Positions 55,000 to 64,000 are shown, counted from the first letter of the stretch. The stretch: DNA of 64,000 nt from DATMNR01 sp963702765 (GCA_963702765.1 CAVPEB010000033.1:88698-152697), one strand, 5' to 3'. The notes: generated by a model not told the origin, from the sequence alone. Numbers and translations are program-made.

Positions 55000-55482
55000 A
55001 TGATTGGTTGGGAGAATTTCTTCATCGCAGAAGTCGGCGCTTCTGCGGCCCTGCTTGGTTTGATTTTCGTCGGTGTCTCGATCAATTTGACCAGAATCAT
55101 TTCCTTACCTGGTTTGCCGAACCGCGCACTTCTGGCTTTAATTATCTTATTGACTATCCTGGTTATGTGCTCGTTGTTACTGGTACCGGGGCAGTCACAG
55201 ACACTTGTTGGCATCGAATTGCTGGTCGTTGGATTGCTCGTCTGGATAACAGCAACCAGGCTCGATGTGATGAATCTGCTAAAGAAAGAACCTCAATATC
55301 GCTCGTCTTACATGTTGAATATGGCTCTTACTCAGTCAGCTCTATTGCCTTATATTATCGCGGGTATCATTGTGCTAACACGTGGTGCGGGCGGCCTGTA
55401 CTGGTTAGTACCTGCGATTATTATTTCATTTATCAAAGCCATTCTGGACGCGTGGGTTTTGCTTGTCGAGATCAACCGTTAG
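55000..55482 (+). CDS. Four-helix membrane protein, complete copy
   Basis: A 160-residue protein opening MIGWENFFIAEVGASAALLG; four membrane helices (LLGLIFVGVSINL, ALLALIILLTILVMCSLLL, GIELLVVGLLVWITAT, and a longer region from LLPYIIAGIIVL to IIISFIKAILDAW). The opening motif is common among short membrane proteins of unknown role in Chloroflexota and Actinobacteria. AAGGGGATT lies upstream. It follows the 366-residue gene in both copies, but the first copy is truncated. The 267 bases after it hold no gene. Confidence 0.65.
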   Translation: MIGWENFFIAEVGASAALLGLIFVGVSINLTRIISLPGLPNRALLALIILLTILVMCSLLLVPGQSQTLVGIELLVVGLLVWITATRLDVMNLLKKEPQYRSSYMLNMALTQSALLPYIIAGIIVLTRGAGGLYWLVPAIIISFIKAILDAWVLLVEINR

Positions 55483-55749
55483 GAATAATTGTAGGATTCA
55501 TCTTACCCTTCCTTATCCAGTATTCTTTTAAACTCAACCATAGCAACATACCAATGCTTCTTGAATCTGTCCAGGGCCGAATAATAAGAACTCCCAAAAT
55601 TACCGCTTATTTTGAGCGGTATTTGAGCGATATAATCGACAATGAAGAGAAAAACGAGCAATAGTTACTCGTTTAAATAATCAGCAGAGGTTTAAAGGTG
55701 CTGCCTTGGCGTGTGGCATAAGATTTCATGTAAAAAATGTGTGTGTTTC

Positions 55750-56226
55750 CTATCTGCACAGCAGAGCATCAGAAGTAAGAGCGATTGCAACCATTCCCAG
55801 ACAGAGAAATACTACGCCATGCCAGTCCGCCCATAATAGCGCATATCCTGCTAAGACACCTCCAATACTGCCGCCGAAGTAATACAGCGAGAGGTACATC
55901 GAAGCTGCCGTTCCTTTGGCTGTCTTTGCCTGCTCTCCCAAATATAGATTGACTGCGGGAACGGTGGAGAACATGCCAATGGTGACGCAACCTAATCCTA
56001 TGACGACTATTGGGAGTACTGGCACAAGCGTAATCAGCAGCCCGACTGCGCCCAATCCCATTGTGAAAGCAATAGCAGTGCGCGAACCCATTCGTGCCGC
56101 AACTGCATCAGCGAATGGCGAGATAACACCTGTGAGCCAGAGAAGATAGATCAGGCCAAGCGCTATGGAAGGCAACTGGAATGTTGGCCCTGTAAGATAG
56201 TAGGGCAGATAAGTGAAGATGCCCAT
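55750..56226 (-). pseudogene. C-terminal half of an MFS transporter
   Basis: 158 residues covering about the last six helices of an MFS carrier: ALGLIYLLWLTGVISPF, the loop DAVAARMGSRTAIAF, and TAASMYLSLYYFGGSIGGVL. There is no ribosome site or N-terminal half upstream; the preceding sequence ends abruptly. It may be translated from ATG 56226 but would not be functional alone. Confidence 0.65.
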
Positions 56227-56280
56227 AGAGGAGTATGTTATGGACGCTTCTGAGCTGTTGCAAAAAGGTAATCTAATGCG

Positions 56281-57195
56281 TCATGAATAGATATGTTCAG
56301 TCCAGTAGTGGTGTGTTTTGGCTACCACAGTGACGACGTTCTTGATCTCCTTGTCTATGCGAAAGGCTGGCCCGGCTGGAAGATAGAGTATATTGCCCTC
56401 GCGCCGAACATAAACATTTTCCACTACGATTGCGCGAAGTATCCAGAGTGCCATTTCTTCGTTGTGGCATTGCAGGCCAATCCACCCTAATTTTTCACTT
56501 CGTACAGTTGGCAACCCTGTAACCAGTTGCCAACCTCGTTCGATCTCGGATAACACACGTTCGTAGCTTTCCATATCTGCTTTAACTTCGTCTGGAGGGA
56601 CTGGCTCCAATAAGGTATCTCGATGAGGTGGACCCCCGGCCAATGCCAGGTCACAGAAGTCTGTCCACATCTCATCCCACGCAACTTGCCCATTTTCTGT
56701 GTAACGCATTGGCGCTGTTCCCATCGGCGCTGAACTCACAACTTTCCCATTTCGATAGCGAGGCGGAAGAATATCATACGCTGGATCACGAGGACACGTT
56801 GTCGAGGCTTCAGATAGGCGTTGAGAGGAAATATTACCGTGTTGGTGTGGATGATTATTAGAAAAAGCCTTGGGATGAATGATGACATTCGATGCCTGCC
56901 AGTGCAGTTCGGTAACCTGACCACCGATAATTGTAATCTCACTGGAGGGAGTAGTGAAAGTAAAATAATCTCCTTCGGGTAAGCTCGAGAAAGAGGGCTG
57001 CGAAAAATGTACGTCCATTGACCTTGCGTTCCAGGACAGCCTATGTATCTTCTGCGTTTGATTGCCTTTTGGGCTTACTTCAATCTCCTTCCCAAGCATT
57101 TCCTGCCCAGTATAAATGACCAACGCCCCGATGTCCTCACCAATATCGAGCACAGCGTTCTCAGTATGAATTTTCTCAATGTATGTCTCAGCCAT
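56281..57195 (-). CDS. Protein of unknown function linked to the DUF4331 cluster
   Basis: A 304-residue soluble protein in two parts. Residues 1-105 form a beta-rich domain (VLDIGEDIGALVIYTGQEML, EIEVSPKGNQTQ, LPEGDYFTF, ITIIGGQVTELHW). Residues 150-304 are a helical part (MWTDFCDLALAGGPPHRDTL, LGWIGLQCHNEEMALWILRA, KEIKNVVTVVAKTHHYW), with conserved-looking Cys and His. A linker with HPHQHG joins them. GGAGAG upstream supports ATG 57195. It lies 90 bases after the DUF4331 gene, same strand. I do not know its function. Confidence 0.7.
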   Translation of the reverse strand: MAETYIEKIHTENAVLDIGEDIGALVIYTGQEMLGKEIEVSPKGNQTQKIHRLSWNARSMDVHFSQPSFSSLPEGDYFTFTTPSSEITIIGGQVTELHWQASNVIIHPKAFSNNHPHQHGNISSQRLSEASTTCPRDPAYDILPPRYRNGKVVSSAPMGTAPMRYTENGQVAWDEMWTDFCDLALAGGPPHRDTLLEPVPPDEVKADMESYERVLSEIERGWQLVTGLPTVRSEKLGWIGLQCHNEEMALWILRAIVVENVYVRREGNILYLPAGPAFRIDKEIKNVVTVVAKTHHYWTEHIYS

Positions 57196-57285
57196 CCGTT
57201 CTCTCTCCTTTCAAATGAACTGAAGAGAAGCCCGGTAGGTTGGAACCACCGAGCTCCTCAGATCATTCACGGTGATAAATGCTGT

Positions 57286-58665
57286 TTATGCACCTGGATG
57301 TGGTCGGCTGTCATAGCCACTGAATGGGAGTCCGAGGTACGGGAACTGTTTTTCATAATGGACACCTGCAGGGATGGCTGGAGGTGAGAAATCGTTGACC
57401 AGAGATGCAGCACCGTCAGGTTTGAAGCTCGGGTCGACCAGAGGTATCGTAACGCCAGCTACTGCACGTAGCTCAATAGCCACAATATCGTCAGAGACAC
57501 GCCGTCCGTTCGGGAACCCGGCCAGGTCTCCACCCAGTATGCCGAGAATGTTCGGCGACGAAGATGGTGCAATGGCCATGTTCAATCGCAGCATATCAGC
57601 CTGGGTTTTGCCTGTGTAGTTCTGGAACCCTTTGATGATTCCCGAAGGTATTCCGGTAAGCAAAATGGCTTCGAGATCAACGCGTGGTTTGCTGTAGGCT
57701 GCAAGGTGCGGGAAAACCCCAGGATAGAGGATTGGAAGCAGGGCAGCTAATTCAGGATTAGCATAATAGTGCGCAAACTGACTGTCGCCGCTGGGCTGCT
57801 GCCTGTTCCAGTAGTCCTTATCTCCAAGAGCTATGATTACTTCATTGATCAGCGGGTTGCCTAAACGCGAGACCTGCACAAATGGCCCAGACTCCACAGG
57901 GTTACCCTGAGATTGAAGTATCGAAGCTTTCTGACGACTTGCTGTAGTCCAGACACCAATCACGGAGCCAGACTTGGTAGGATCAGTAGGATTGGAGCCA
58001 TCCGCAGTCAAGAGTTTCTTTGGTACTTCGATGGCAATAGAGTGAACATTGTACCCTTGAGTTCCATTGACACCTGGCTGGGCAGGAGTTGGAATGAGAT
58101 GCAGATTCTGGAACGGTCGAAGATCAGCGAGATCAAAGATCGAGCCAAGATCCACGTAGAAACCTTCTGCACGTTGTCCTGCGAATACTCTCCCACCACC
58201 AGGAAGTTTGGAAACAGCCTGTCCAGCAAGTGTTTGATAATTCGGTGTAGAACGCGGTCCGATGTTACATGGTGGGCAAGGAACATTGCTCGCAAGGACA
58301 TGTGTGCCTTTCGAATCAATTCTGGTTACGGAATAGAATTGCGGCCTGTTCCAGTGCGTGTCACTGATAGACGTGATCTGACCTGTGTTGTACAGGAAGC
58401 TGTTGGGGTTGCGGGTTTGGGTTTGGAAACTGAACTGATACGTGATTTCTGCCTTGGCATCCCCATCATTGTCGATGTTAATTTCATACAAGACATCTTC
58501 GCCGAATTGATAGAAGTTTGGACCCCCGGCTGGTTCCTCCAAAGGAACATAGTTGGCGATGATTGTTACATAATCTGGCTGATCTGGGCTAACAAAAGCG
58601 TAAAGATCAGTGCTATCAGCAACCGGGTCCCTGGATATTTCCGGAGCTTCACGATGAGATGACAT
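57286..58665 (-). CDS. DUF4331-family protein
   Basis: A 459-residue protein that opens MSSHREAPEISRDPVADSTD, the hallmark of DUF4331, followed by LYAFVSPDQPDYVTII and YEINIDNDGDAKAEITYQF. The family is beta-rich, often secreted or surface-associated, with no settled biochemical role. There is no signal peptide here. ATG 58665 is preferred; an in-frame TTG 15 bases earlier is possible. It lies between the Tat-substrate gene (upstream) and the 304-residue gene, and the three are probably co-transcribed. Confidence 0.85.
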   Translation of the reverse strand: MSSHREAPEISRDPVADSTDLYAFVSPDQPDYVTIIANYVPLEEPAGGPNFYQFGEDVLYEINIDNDGDAKAEITYQFSFQTQTRNPNSFLYNTGQITSISDTHWNRPQFYSVTRIDSKGTHVLASNVPCPPCNIGPRSTPNYQTLAGQAVSKLPGGGRVFAGQRAEGFYVDLGSIFDLADLRPFQNLHLIPTPAQPGVNGTQGYNVHSIAIEVPKKLLTADGSNPTDPTKSGSVIGVWTTASRQKASILQSQGNPVESGPFVQVSRLGNPLINEVIIALGDKDYWNRQQPSGDSQFAHYYANPELAALLPILYPGVFPHLAAYSKPRVDLEAILLTGIPSGIIKGFQNYTGKTQADMLRLNMAIAPSSSPNILGILGGDLAGFPNGRRVSDDIVAIELRAVAGVTIPLVDPSFKPDGAASLVNDFSPPAIPAGVHYEKQFPYLGLPFSGYDSRPHPGA

Positions 58666-58737
58666 ATAGGTACCTCGCAATCAAAACACTATACAAACAA
58701 TACAATACACACTACTTCGTTTCGTAAGAGACAAGAC

Positions 58738-59022
58738 CTAATGAACGGCTTTCAAAAGGCGCATAACAAGATCGGTGTCGCGTAGAATGACCTCTCTTGT
58801 TCCGACCATAATAGTGACCTCTCCAGAAGCGAGGTCACTCACGTGTGCTACCAGGGGTTCTGCAAATGAGGTTGAGGACAACTCTACCGCTGCAGCATCC
58901 GAGGTAACCGCATCAGTCATTTCTGGAGTCGCCGCCAGCGTGGGAACGGTAGCCAGGATGCCAATGGTAGCCACACTTGCAGTGGTCTGACCGATAAACC
59001 CACGTCGTGTTAACTTTGCCAA
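58738..59022 (-). CDS. Small Tat-exported protein
   Basis: A 94-residue protein with a twin-arginine signal (KLTRRGFIGQTTASVATIGI), a hydrophobic stretch, and an Ala-x-Ala-like site near residue 31. The mature part is about 60 residues with EVTIMVGTREVILRDTDLV. The start codon is TTG at 59022, fixed by AAAGGAG eight bases upstream. Tat export often carries folded or cofactor-bearing proteins, but the mature part has no cofactor motif. It leads the DUF4331 gene cluster. Confidence 0.75.
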   Translation of the reverse strand: MAKLTRRGFIGQTTASVATIGILATVPTLAATPEMTDAVTSDAAAVELSSTSFAEPLVAHVSDLASGEVTIMVGTREVILRDTDLVMRLLKAVH

Positions 59023-59215
59023 GTTGCTCTCCTTTCATAGAAATCATACAGATCGTATGATTACCGGCAATTATTAAGACTGACTTCTCCCGTTTATGCA
59101 TACGACCATATATATGGCTCGGATTACAGGAAACAAGGGGAGTTGGTCTTTATCTATGAAAGTGGAGTTGGCCTATTGGAAAAGGGGTATAGATGACTGC
59201 TAATGGGCGAGGTGA

Positions 59216-61564
59216 CTACCGTTGTACCAGGATGAGTCCCACAGTTGCTAATACAGCAGCAAGTATTTTGAGAGTTATATGTTTATCCTCTTTCAGAAGC
59301 ACAACACCTGCTAAAGCTGTTATCAATGTTGAGCTTGCAGTGAGAGCCACTACCTGTGGAACATTGCCAAGTTGAAAGGCTTTTAGCAGGAAAAAGAAGG
59401 AGGCATCCATAACCGCTGCATTTAGCAAGATTTTCTTCCATTGTAACTTTAACTCATAACGAAGCTCTGCTCTCTTTGGCCGTAAGAAGATAAACAGGTT
59501 GGCAAGTGCCGGAAAGAGAAACGCCGCGAACATATAGGGTGCTATAGAAAAGCTTTTGACCACTTCACTGTTCAGGCCCAATGCTACGCCCAAAAAGAAA
59601 CTATACAAAAGCCCAAAAATAATGCCTTTTGATGGCCGGAAACGTGTGTGGTATAACCCGACCAACAACGAGGCAAACATCACGATGAGAAAGCCAAGCA
59701 CAATCGTAGGTCTGATCGCCGAGTGGAAGAAGACTAGGCTGACCACAAAGGTAAATAAGAAGTTCAACGGAAAAATGGCCGAGAGGATACTGACTTCTTC
59801 ATACTTAAAGGCTGAAAATAGAAATGCATCGACAAGTGCCCATAATACAATCGAGAGTACAAACAGCGGCAGCACAGATGGGTTGAAACTTATGGAGAAC
59901 CTGTCAAACAGGAGGAAAAACGGAGCAAGCAATGCGCAAAACATCTGCCAAAGAATTGTGTAGGCATACTCATGCCTGGTTGTTGCCAGGCTCATACGCG
60001 AGATGATGTTGAAGCTAACGGTGAAGCCAACCGCAAGCGCAATACAGAGACCTAACAACAACTCGCTATTATTAAGAAACGTTACCTGCTTTGTGAGTCC
60101 TGATACTATCGGAGTTTGTTTGGAAATCAACATAATCCCAGCTACACCACCCATCATAAATAAGAGCAGCAGCCCAATCATTCCCAATCGACTCGTATTC
60201 TTCCGCTGAATTTGAGGTGAGAATGCAACCTGGCTATTCCCGAGTAGGGCTTCGGAATCCGCTCCCAACATATCTACTTCTGAAGCGATTGGTAATTCCA
60301 CCAGTTCCTGGAATGCTGAGGAACTCATGATTGTAGATTTGTCCGAAAACTCTTCCAGCGTGTTTGGAAAAGGTGTCTGTTTTGGGAATGCATGGACTCT
60401 TTTATCAGTAGGATTGTCTGTTAACTCCACTTGTGCTTTTGGGAAAGGTATTTGTTTCGGTAGCGCAGGAACTCTTTTGAGTGTAGGGTCATCCGATAAG
60501 TCATCTTCTTCAGATACCTTTTCTTCAAGTGCAGATGGGAAAGGTGTCTGTAGTTCTTGTGATTGCATATTATAAGTGCGATCTGAGACGGCGATGCTGT
60601 TGATGATCCACTCACGCTCCATGAACCGAGTTTCTGTTTGTGTCGTTTCAGGAATGTAATGCTGCTGTGCTTGTATAGTAGGAGAGGAGGTGATTACAAA
60701 TGGCACACGATTCCTATCATTTGGATCTACAATTCTGTGATAGGCATTAGCCAGGATACCTGCTCGCTGGTAACGCTGCTTCGGGTCCTGAGCTAGAGCA
60801 CGAGAAATAATGCTAACCAAACCCGCTGGCAGGTCGCTGCGCGATGTGCTGTTCGGTTGAATAGCAGTGGACGAATACCTCGCAGCGTCGTTGTTGGGAG
60901 CCGCACTTGCAAACATTGATGTGCCAGTGAGCAGTTGATAGAGCGCTGATCCTAATGCGTACACATCCGTATAAGTACCGATTGACCCGTTCGTACGTTG
61001 TTCAGGTGCCAATTCCATTTTTTCAGCAGAGCGTGATACTCCAGGTGCATACAATTCTACCAGAGCTCTCAACCCAAAGTCTGTCACGACTATTTGACCG
61101 TTGAGCCGTATAAAAATAGTATCCAGAGTCAGGTTGCCATGTAACACACCATGATTATGAGCATATTCTAAGGCAGCAGCGATCTGATCCAGATATCGAC
61201 CCACGGTAAAGATATTAATTGGCCCGTTTTCGGCCAGACGACTACGCAATGATCTAATAGGAAGATTTGGTGTCACTATATAAGGGATGTCCTGAAATAC
61301 GCCATAATCAAGGAGAGGAAGAATATGTGAATGTTGCAGGGCTGTCAATCGTCTTCCCAGGTAGTGAAAGCGTTCCAGATTGTCGTCGCGCCATTGATTT
61401 TTCACATGCCTGGAATCGGTCAGAAAACGTAACAGATAGGTCTCTGTTCCGAGGTTGATACGCGTAAGAAAAGTGGGTCCTGTCTGGCTATGCCCAATCA
61501 TCCGCGTGAGATAGTAGTTTCCTAGCATTGCCCCGGAGAGCCTATCAAATCCTATCTCATTCAA
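59216..61564 (-). CDS. Pseudokinase fused to an EamA/DMT-type transporter domain
   Basis: A 782-residue protein. Residues 12-290 have a Ser/Thr-kinase fold: a loop GHSQTG (24-29), DFG at 162-164 and APE at 186-188. The beta-3 Lys is Arg (LLRFL, residue 46), and the catalytic HRD is HGN (142-144) with the following Lys also absent, so catalysis is unlikely. Residues 345-415 are a linker with three PFPxxxxE...DKRVxAxPKQ-like repeats. From about residue 455 to the end are 11 hydrophobic helices of the EamA drug/metabolite transporter type, ending VGLILVQR. The intracellular pseudokinase may gate the carrier. Confidence 0.8.
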   Translation of the reverse strand: MNEIGFDRLSGAMLGNYYLTRMIGHSQTGPTFLTRINLGTETYLLRFLTDSRHVKNQWRDDNLERFHYLGRRLTALQHSHILPLLDYGVFQDIPYIVTPNLPIRSLRSRLAENGPINIFTVGRYLDQIAAALEYAHNHGVLHGNLTLDTIFIRLNGQIVVTDFGLRALVELYAPGVSRSAEKMELAPEQRTNGSIGTYTDVYALGSALYQLLTGTSMFASAAPNNDAARYSSTAIQPNSTSRSDLPAGLVSIISRALAQDPKQRYQRAGILANAYHRIVDPNDRNRVPFVITSSPTIQAQQHYIPETTQTETRFMEREWIINSIAVSDRTYNMQSQELQTPFPSALEEKVSEEDDLSDDPTLKRVPALPKQIPFPKAQVELTDNPTDKRVHAFPKQTPFPNTLEEFSDKSTIMSSSAFQELVELPIASEVDMLGADSEALLGNSQVAFSPQIQRKNTSRLGMIGLLLLFMMGGVAGIMLISKQTPIVSGLTKQVTFLNNSELLLGLCIALAVGFTVSFNIISRMSLATTRHEYAYTILWQMFCALLAPFFLLFDRFSISFNPSVLPLFVLSIVLWALVDAFLFSAFKYEEVSILSAIFPLNFLFTFVVSLVFFHSAIRPTIVLGFLIVMFASLLVGLYHTRFRPSKGIIFGLLYSFFLGVALGLNSEVVKSFSIAPYMFAAFLFPALANLFIFLRPKRAELRYELKLQWKKILLNAAVMDASFFFLLKAFQLGNVPQVVALTASSTLITALAGVVLLKEDKHITLKILAAVLATVGLILVQR

Positions 61565-61962
61565 GATTGGCCTCTTCTTCTGTTCATCCCGAATAGATCG
61601 ATACAGTTTATATTGCTGTCTAACAGCATTGGACGAACCATGTAATTATTATCATCTGACGTAGGACAAACTCAAGAGTAACTGACTAGCACGTACGGGC
61701 CTTTGATGAAGCGTGTTTCAGTGCGGCAGAAAGCCATATAGTAAGCAGAAAAACATCAAATTTTCCCACAACTCTATGAGTGACAAAATTCGAGCGTGAA
61801 TGCCACTTTAAAATCATTGACATTTCGCGTATTGTCCGGCTATCATTTAGACATACCATTCGCTTAATTCCCTTCTTGTTGTACAACGTTGATCATTGTT
61901 TCCCTTCATTGTCCTCGTAGATAGTCGCATTTGATTGCGAGCATATTCCGCGGAGGAAGAAT

Positions 61963-62373
61963 TTGGAGATTCGCCGATTAGATCACGTGGCTATACTTGT
62001 CAAAGATGTAGAGCGGTCGAAGCACTTTTATGTTCAGTTGCTCGGGATGGAGGAACATCCTCGCCCGGGCAATTTTAATTTCCCCGGCGCCTGGCTACGA
62101 AAAGGAAGCGCTGAGATACATCTGATTGGTGAAGATCAACCTGGTCGAGTCGATTTGGTACAACCTGGTGGATATAGCCCGGATGAACTCTCCACCGGCC
62201 ATGTCACTCATTTCGCATTTGAGGTTAACGATCTGGAAGAAACTCGTCAATACCTGCAAACCTCTGGAATTCCGATTGTTGGAGGACCGCGCCCTCGCGG
62301 TGATGGGGTAATGCAATTATACATTCGCGATCCCGATGGTTATATCATCGAATTCTTTGTTTGGCAAAAGTAG
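61963..62373 (+). CDS. VOC-family (glyoxalase-like) protein
   Basis: A 136-residue VOC protein: LDHVAILVKDVERSKHFYVQ in the first module, GHVTHFAFEVNDLEETRQYL and LYIRDPDGYIIEFF in the second. The metal-ligand positions His (LDHVA), His (THFAF) and Glu (IIEFF) are present, so a metal-dependent lyase or dioxygenase is likely. The start is TTG 61963, with GGAGGAAG just upstream. The following SDR starts six bases after the stop, so the two are coupled. Confidence 0.85.
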   Translation: MEIRRLDHVAILVKDVERSKHFYVQLLGMEEHPRPGNFNFPGAWLRKGSAEIHLIGEDQPGRVDLVQPGGYSPDELSTGHVTHFAFEVNDLEETRQYLQTSGIPIVGGPRPRGDGVMQLYIRDPDGYIIEFFVWQK

Positions 62374-62378
62374 AACAC

Positions 62379-63158
62379 ATGGAACTTCAAGATAAAATAG
62401 CAGTCATAACTGGAGCTGGACGAGGGATAGGACGTACCATAGCCGTGGCGTATGCTAAAGAAGGAGCCAATTTGGTGCTGGCTTCTCGATCGAAGGAGGC
62501 GCTTGAAGAAACACAGGCAATGGTCGAGGATCTTGGATGTAAAGCGCTGGTAGTCCCAACCGACATTCGCAACGAAGATAGCGTATACAATCTAGCAAAG
62601 CAAGCATTGGGTTTCTTCGGTCGAGTCGATATATTGGTAAACAATAGTGGCATAACAGGGCCTACTACACCACTTTGGAATATCTCTCTTGCAGATTGGG
62701 AGGAAACCTTTGCTGTTAATGTGACCGGCGCATACTTGTGCTGCCGGGCGTTTCTCCCAGCAATGATCGAGAGACGGTCTGGGAGTATCATTATGATCAG
62801 TTCTATGACCGGGAAGCGACCGCTGTTTGGGCGCACACCTTACGCAGGTAGCAAGCTGGCTCTTGTTGGCATCGCCAGGACACTTGCCTGGGAGGTAGGG
62901 CTATATGGTATACGGGTCAATGTAATCTCACCTGGTGCAGTTGGAGGAGAGCGAATTAAACGAGTAGTCCGTGAGATAGCTGCTTCACAAGGCATTAGTG
63001 AGGATGAGGCATTACGGCAATTTACCAGCAATTCGCCACTTGGCCGCATTGTTCCCTCAGAAGACATAGCTGCGGCAGCTGTCTTTCTCGCTTCAGAAAA
63101 AGCAGCCTCGATAACAGGGGAAGACCTGAATGTTTCCTCTGGTACTGTGATGTACTGA
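62379..63158 (+). CDS. Short-chain dehydrogenase/reductase
   Basis: A 259-residue classical SDR: TGAGRGIG cofactor loop, NNSG in ILVNNSGITG, Ser in MISSMTG, YAGSK catalytic Tyr and Lys, and PGAVGGERIK. It has the typical C-terminal ASEKAASITGEDLNVSSG. ATG 62379 lies five bases past the stop of the VOC gene, without its own ribosome site. Together with VOC and the M24-type neighbour it suggests a small catabolic group, but no substrate is evident. Confidence 0.9.
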   Translation: MELQDKIAVITGAGRGIGRTIAVAYAKEGANLVLASRSKEALEETQAMVEDLGCKALVVPTDIRNEDSVYNLAKQALGFFGRVDILVNNSGITGPTTPLWNISLADWEETFAVNVTGAYLCCRAFLPAMIERRSGSIIMISSMTGKRPLFGRTPYAGSKLALVGIARTLAWEVGLYGIRVNVISPGAVGGERIKRVVREIAASQGISEDEALRQFTSNSPLGRIVPSEDIAAAAVFLASEKAASITGEDLNVSSGTVMY

Positions 63159-63172
63159 CGTGGCAGTGACTG

Positions 63173-64000
63173 CTATCCACATTGAATGAAACGCATCGGA
63201 TAGCGGTGTAGGGACTCGACTCCATCACGAGTAACTCGTACCAACTCACCTACTTGAACACCCATACGCTCATCTGTGGAGATTACATTGGGTTGGATTA
63301 CAATAGTCATGTTCTCCCGAAATATGAATGGTTGTGGCGGTCTGGCGCTTGTTCGTCGCGTACGCAAGATTGGCGGTAAGTAGCCTCCTCCAAAGCCATG
63401 GAGCAAGTCATCGTAGATGGTGAAACCAGCAGTATGGATATATTCTGCAACATCAAGTACTTCATTGATGGTTGCCCCGTCACGAATCACTTCTGCGATG
63501 CCTCTGGTATACACCAACGGCGACGTCATACATGCGTTGGTACTCAGATGTGGGTTGCACACCGATTGCAAATGGACGTAGGATTTGCCCTGGATAGCCG
63601 TGGTAATGAGCGCTTATTTCGGTAATAAGCACGTCGCCTTTCTCAAGACGAGCGATTCGACTGTTGTTGAGCAGGGACACATATCGTTGGGTTTTGCATA
63701 GGCGTGGTAGCCATATAATGAATATGGTTCTTACCACCCAGACCAAGGTAAGCTGATTCGACGATCGCAGCCAGTTCATGTTCAGTGATACCTGGACGAG
63801 CTTCATGTTCAAGCGCTTCAATAGCCAGATCGCTGAATTCAGCTCCTTTGCGCAGAAACATAATCTCTTCATCACTCTTGATCAAGCGGAGTTGTTGCAT
63901 TTGTGGTGCAAAGTCAACAAAGGTTGCCCGTGGAAGCGCCTTTCTAATGGTTTCATAGTGCTTGAGAGGGATCGTGCCAATGATCCCTATTTGACTTTGG
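63173..64000 (-). pseudogene. M24-family metallopeptidase (Xaa-Pro dipeptidase-like), frameshifted, continues past the window
   Basis: The gene enters from the right edge reading IGIIGTIPLKHYETIRKAL and then LIKSDEEIMFLRKGAEFSDL of the M24 fold. Near 63650 the frame shifts (VPAQQQSNRSS lost, LEKGDVLITEISAHY gained), and near 63527 again (VAVGVYQR to IAEVIRDGATINEV). The last part, HGFGGGYLPP and GVQVGELVRVT, runs to the stop at 63173. Each shift is one extra base. The pieces together would give a full pita-bread domain with the usual His and Glu ligands, so either decay or read errors explain this. Confidence 0.75.

Noticed and set aside
1..64000. tRNA or rRNA genes, CRISPR arrays, prophage modules, replication origin
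   Set aside because: I looked for cloverleaf-like T-loop sequences, repeated spacers, and phage structural or DnaA-box clusters by eye and found none that I could support.

Overview
The window looks like a piece of a large, repeat-rich bacterial chromosome, most likely a Ktedonobacteria-like member of the Chloroflexota. The basis is indirect: a kinase-like receptor in which the catalytic HRD is HGN, a membrane-anchored WD40 protein, DUF4331, several IS families with many dead copies, and families of small non-coding repeats. No rRNA or tRNA gene was seen, so the placement is an inference. Shine-Dalgarno sites are strong (AAGGAGG type) and mark many of the starts chosen here.

Layout. 1-11.3 kb is housekeeping and metabolism: the 3' end of ftsZ, a KGG-repeat protein, larB, a membrane-anchored esterase preceded by a candidate structured RNA with a terminator, a CDGSH protein, a lysyl-PG-synthase-like membrane protein, an MFS carrier, a frameshifted membrane gene behind a strong promoter, an alcohol dehydrogenase-like protein and an SDR. 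11.5-19.7 kb is a type I restriction-modification operon (hsdM, broken hsdS, a DUF262/DUF1524 gene, hsdR) on the minus strand. 20-30 kb holds a WD40 protein, a 40-residue membrane peptide, an ECF-like sigma factor, a carboxylesterase, an intact IS200/IS605 element (tnpA+tnpB with a likely omega RNA), a secondary alcohol dehydrogenase and a dead IS630. Two remnants of a second hsdM lie at 23.3 and 30.2 kb.

30-45 kb is accessory. A 1-kb unit (VOC protein plus truncated hydrolase) is present twice in tandem. A shortened IS1182-like element, an NTF2-like gene with an internal stop, a 3-methyladenine glycosylase and two DinB-like proteins follow, with an intact IS4-like element between the DinB genes. 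Then come a molybdopterin oxidoreductase, an SRPBCC-methyltransferase fusion, small membrane proteins, a flavodoxin and an LssY-domain protein.

45.5-55.5 kb carries an SDR and two versions of one cluster: ABC permease, ABC ATPase, a 71-residue membrane protein, a 366-residue protein of unknown function, and a membrane protein. The second permease and the first copy of the last membrane protein are truncated at the junction near 51438. 55.7-64 kb has an MFS remnant, a DUF4331/Tat-substrate cluster, a pseudokinase fused to a drug/metabolite-transporter domain, and a VOC-SDR pair facing a frameshifted M24 peptidase that runs off the window.

The strongest unexplained signals are: (i) one promoter plus palindromic operator plus conserved leader RNA used three times (8.2, 49.4, 53.4 kb), each in front of small membrane or ABC transport genes; (ii) an IS4-like element and a 115-bp derivative of it, each inserted at the same 11-bp site inside members of one dispersed MITE-like repeat; and (iii) the pseudokinase-EamA fusion.
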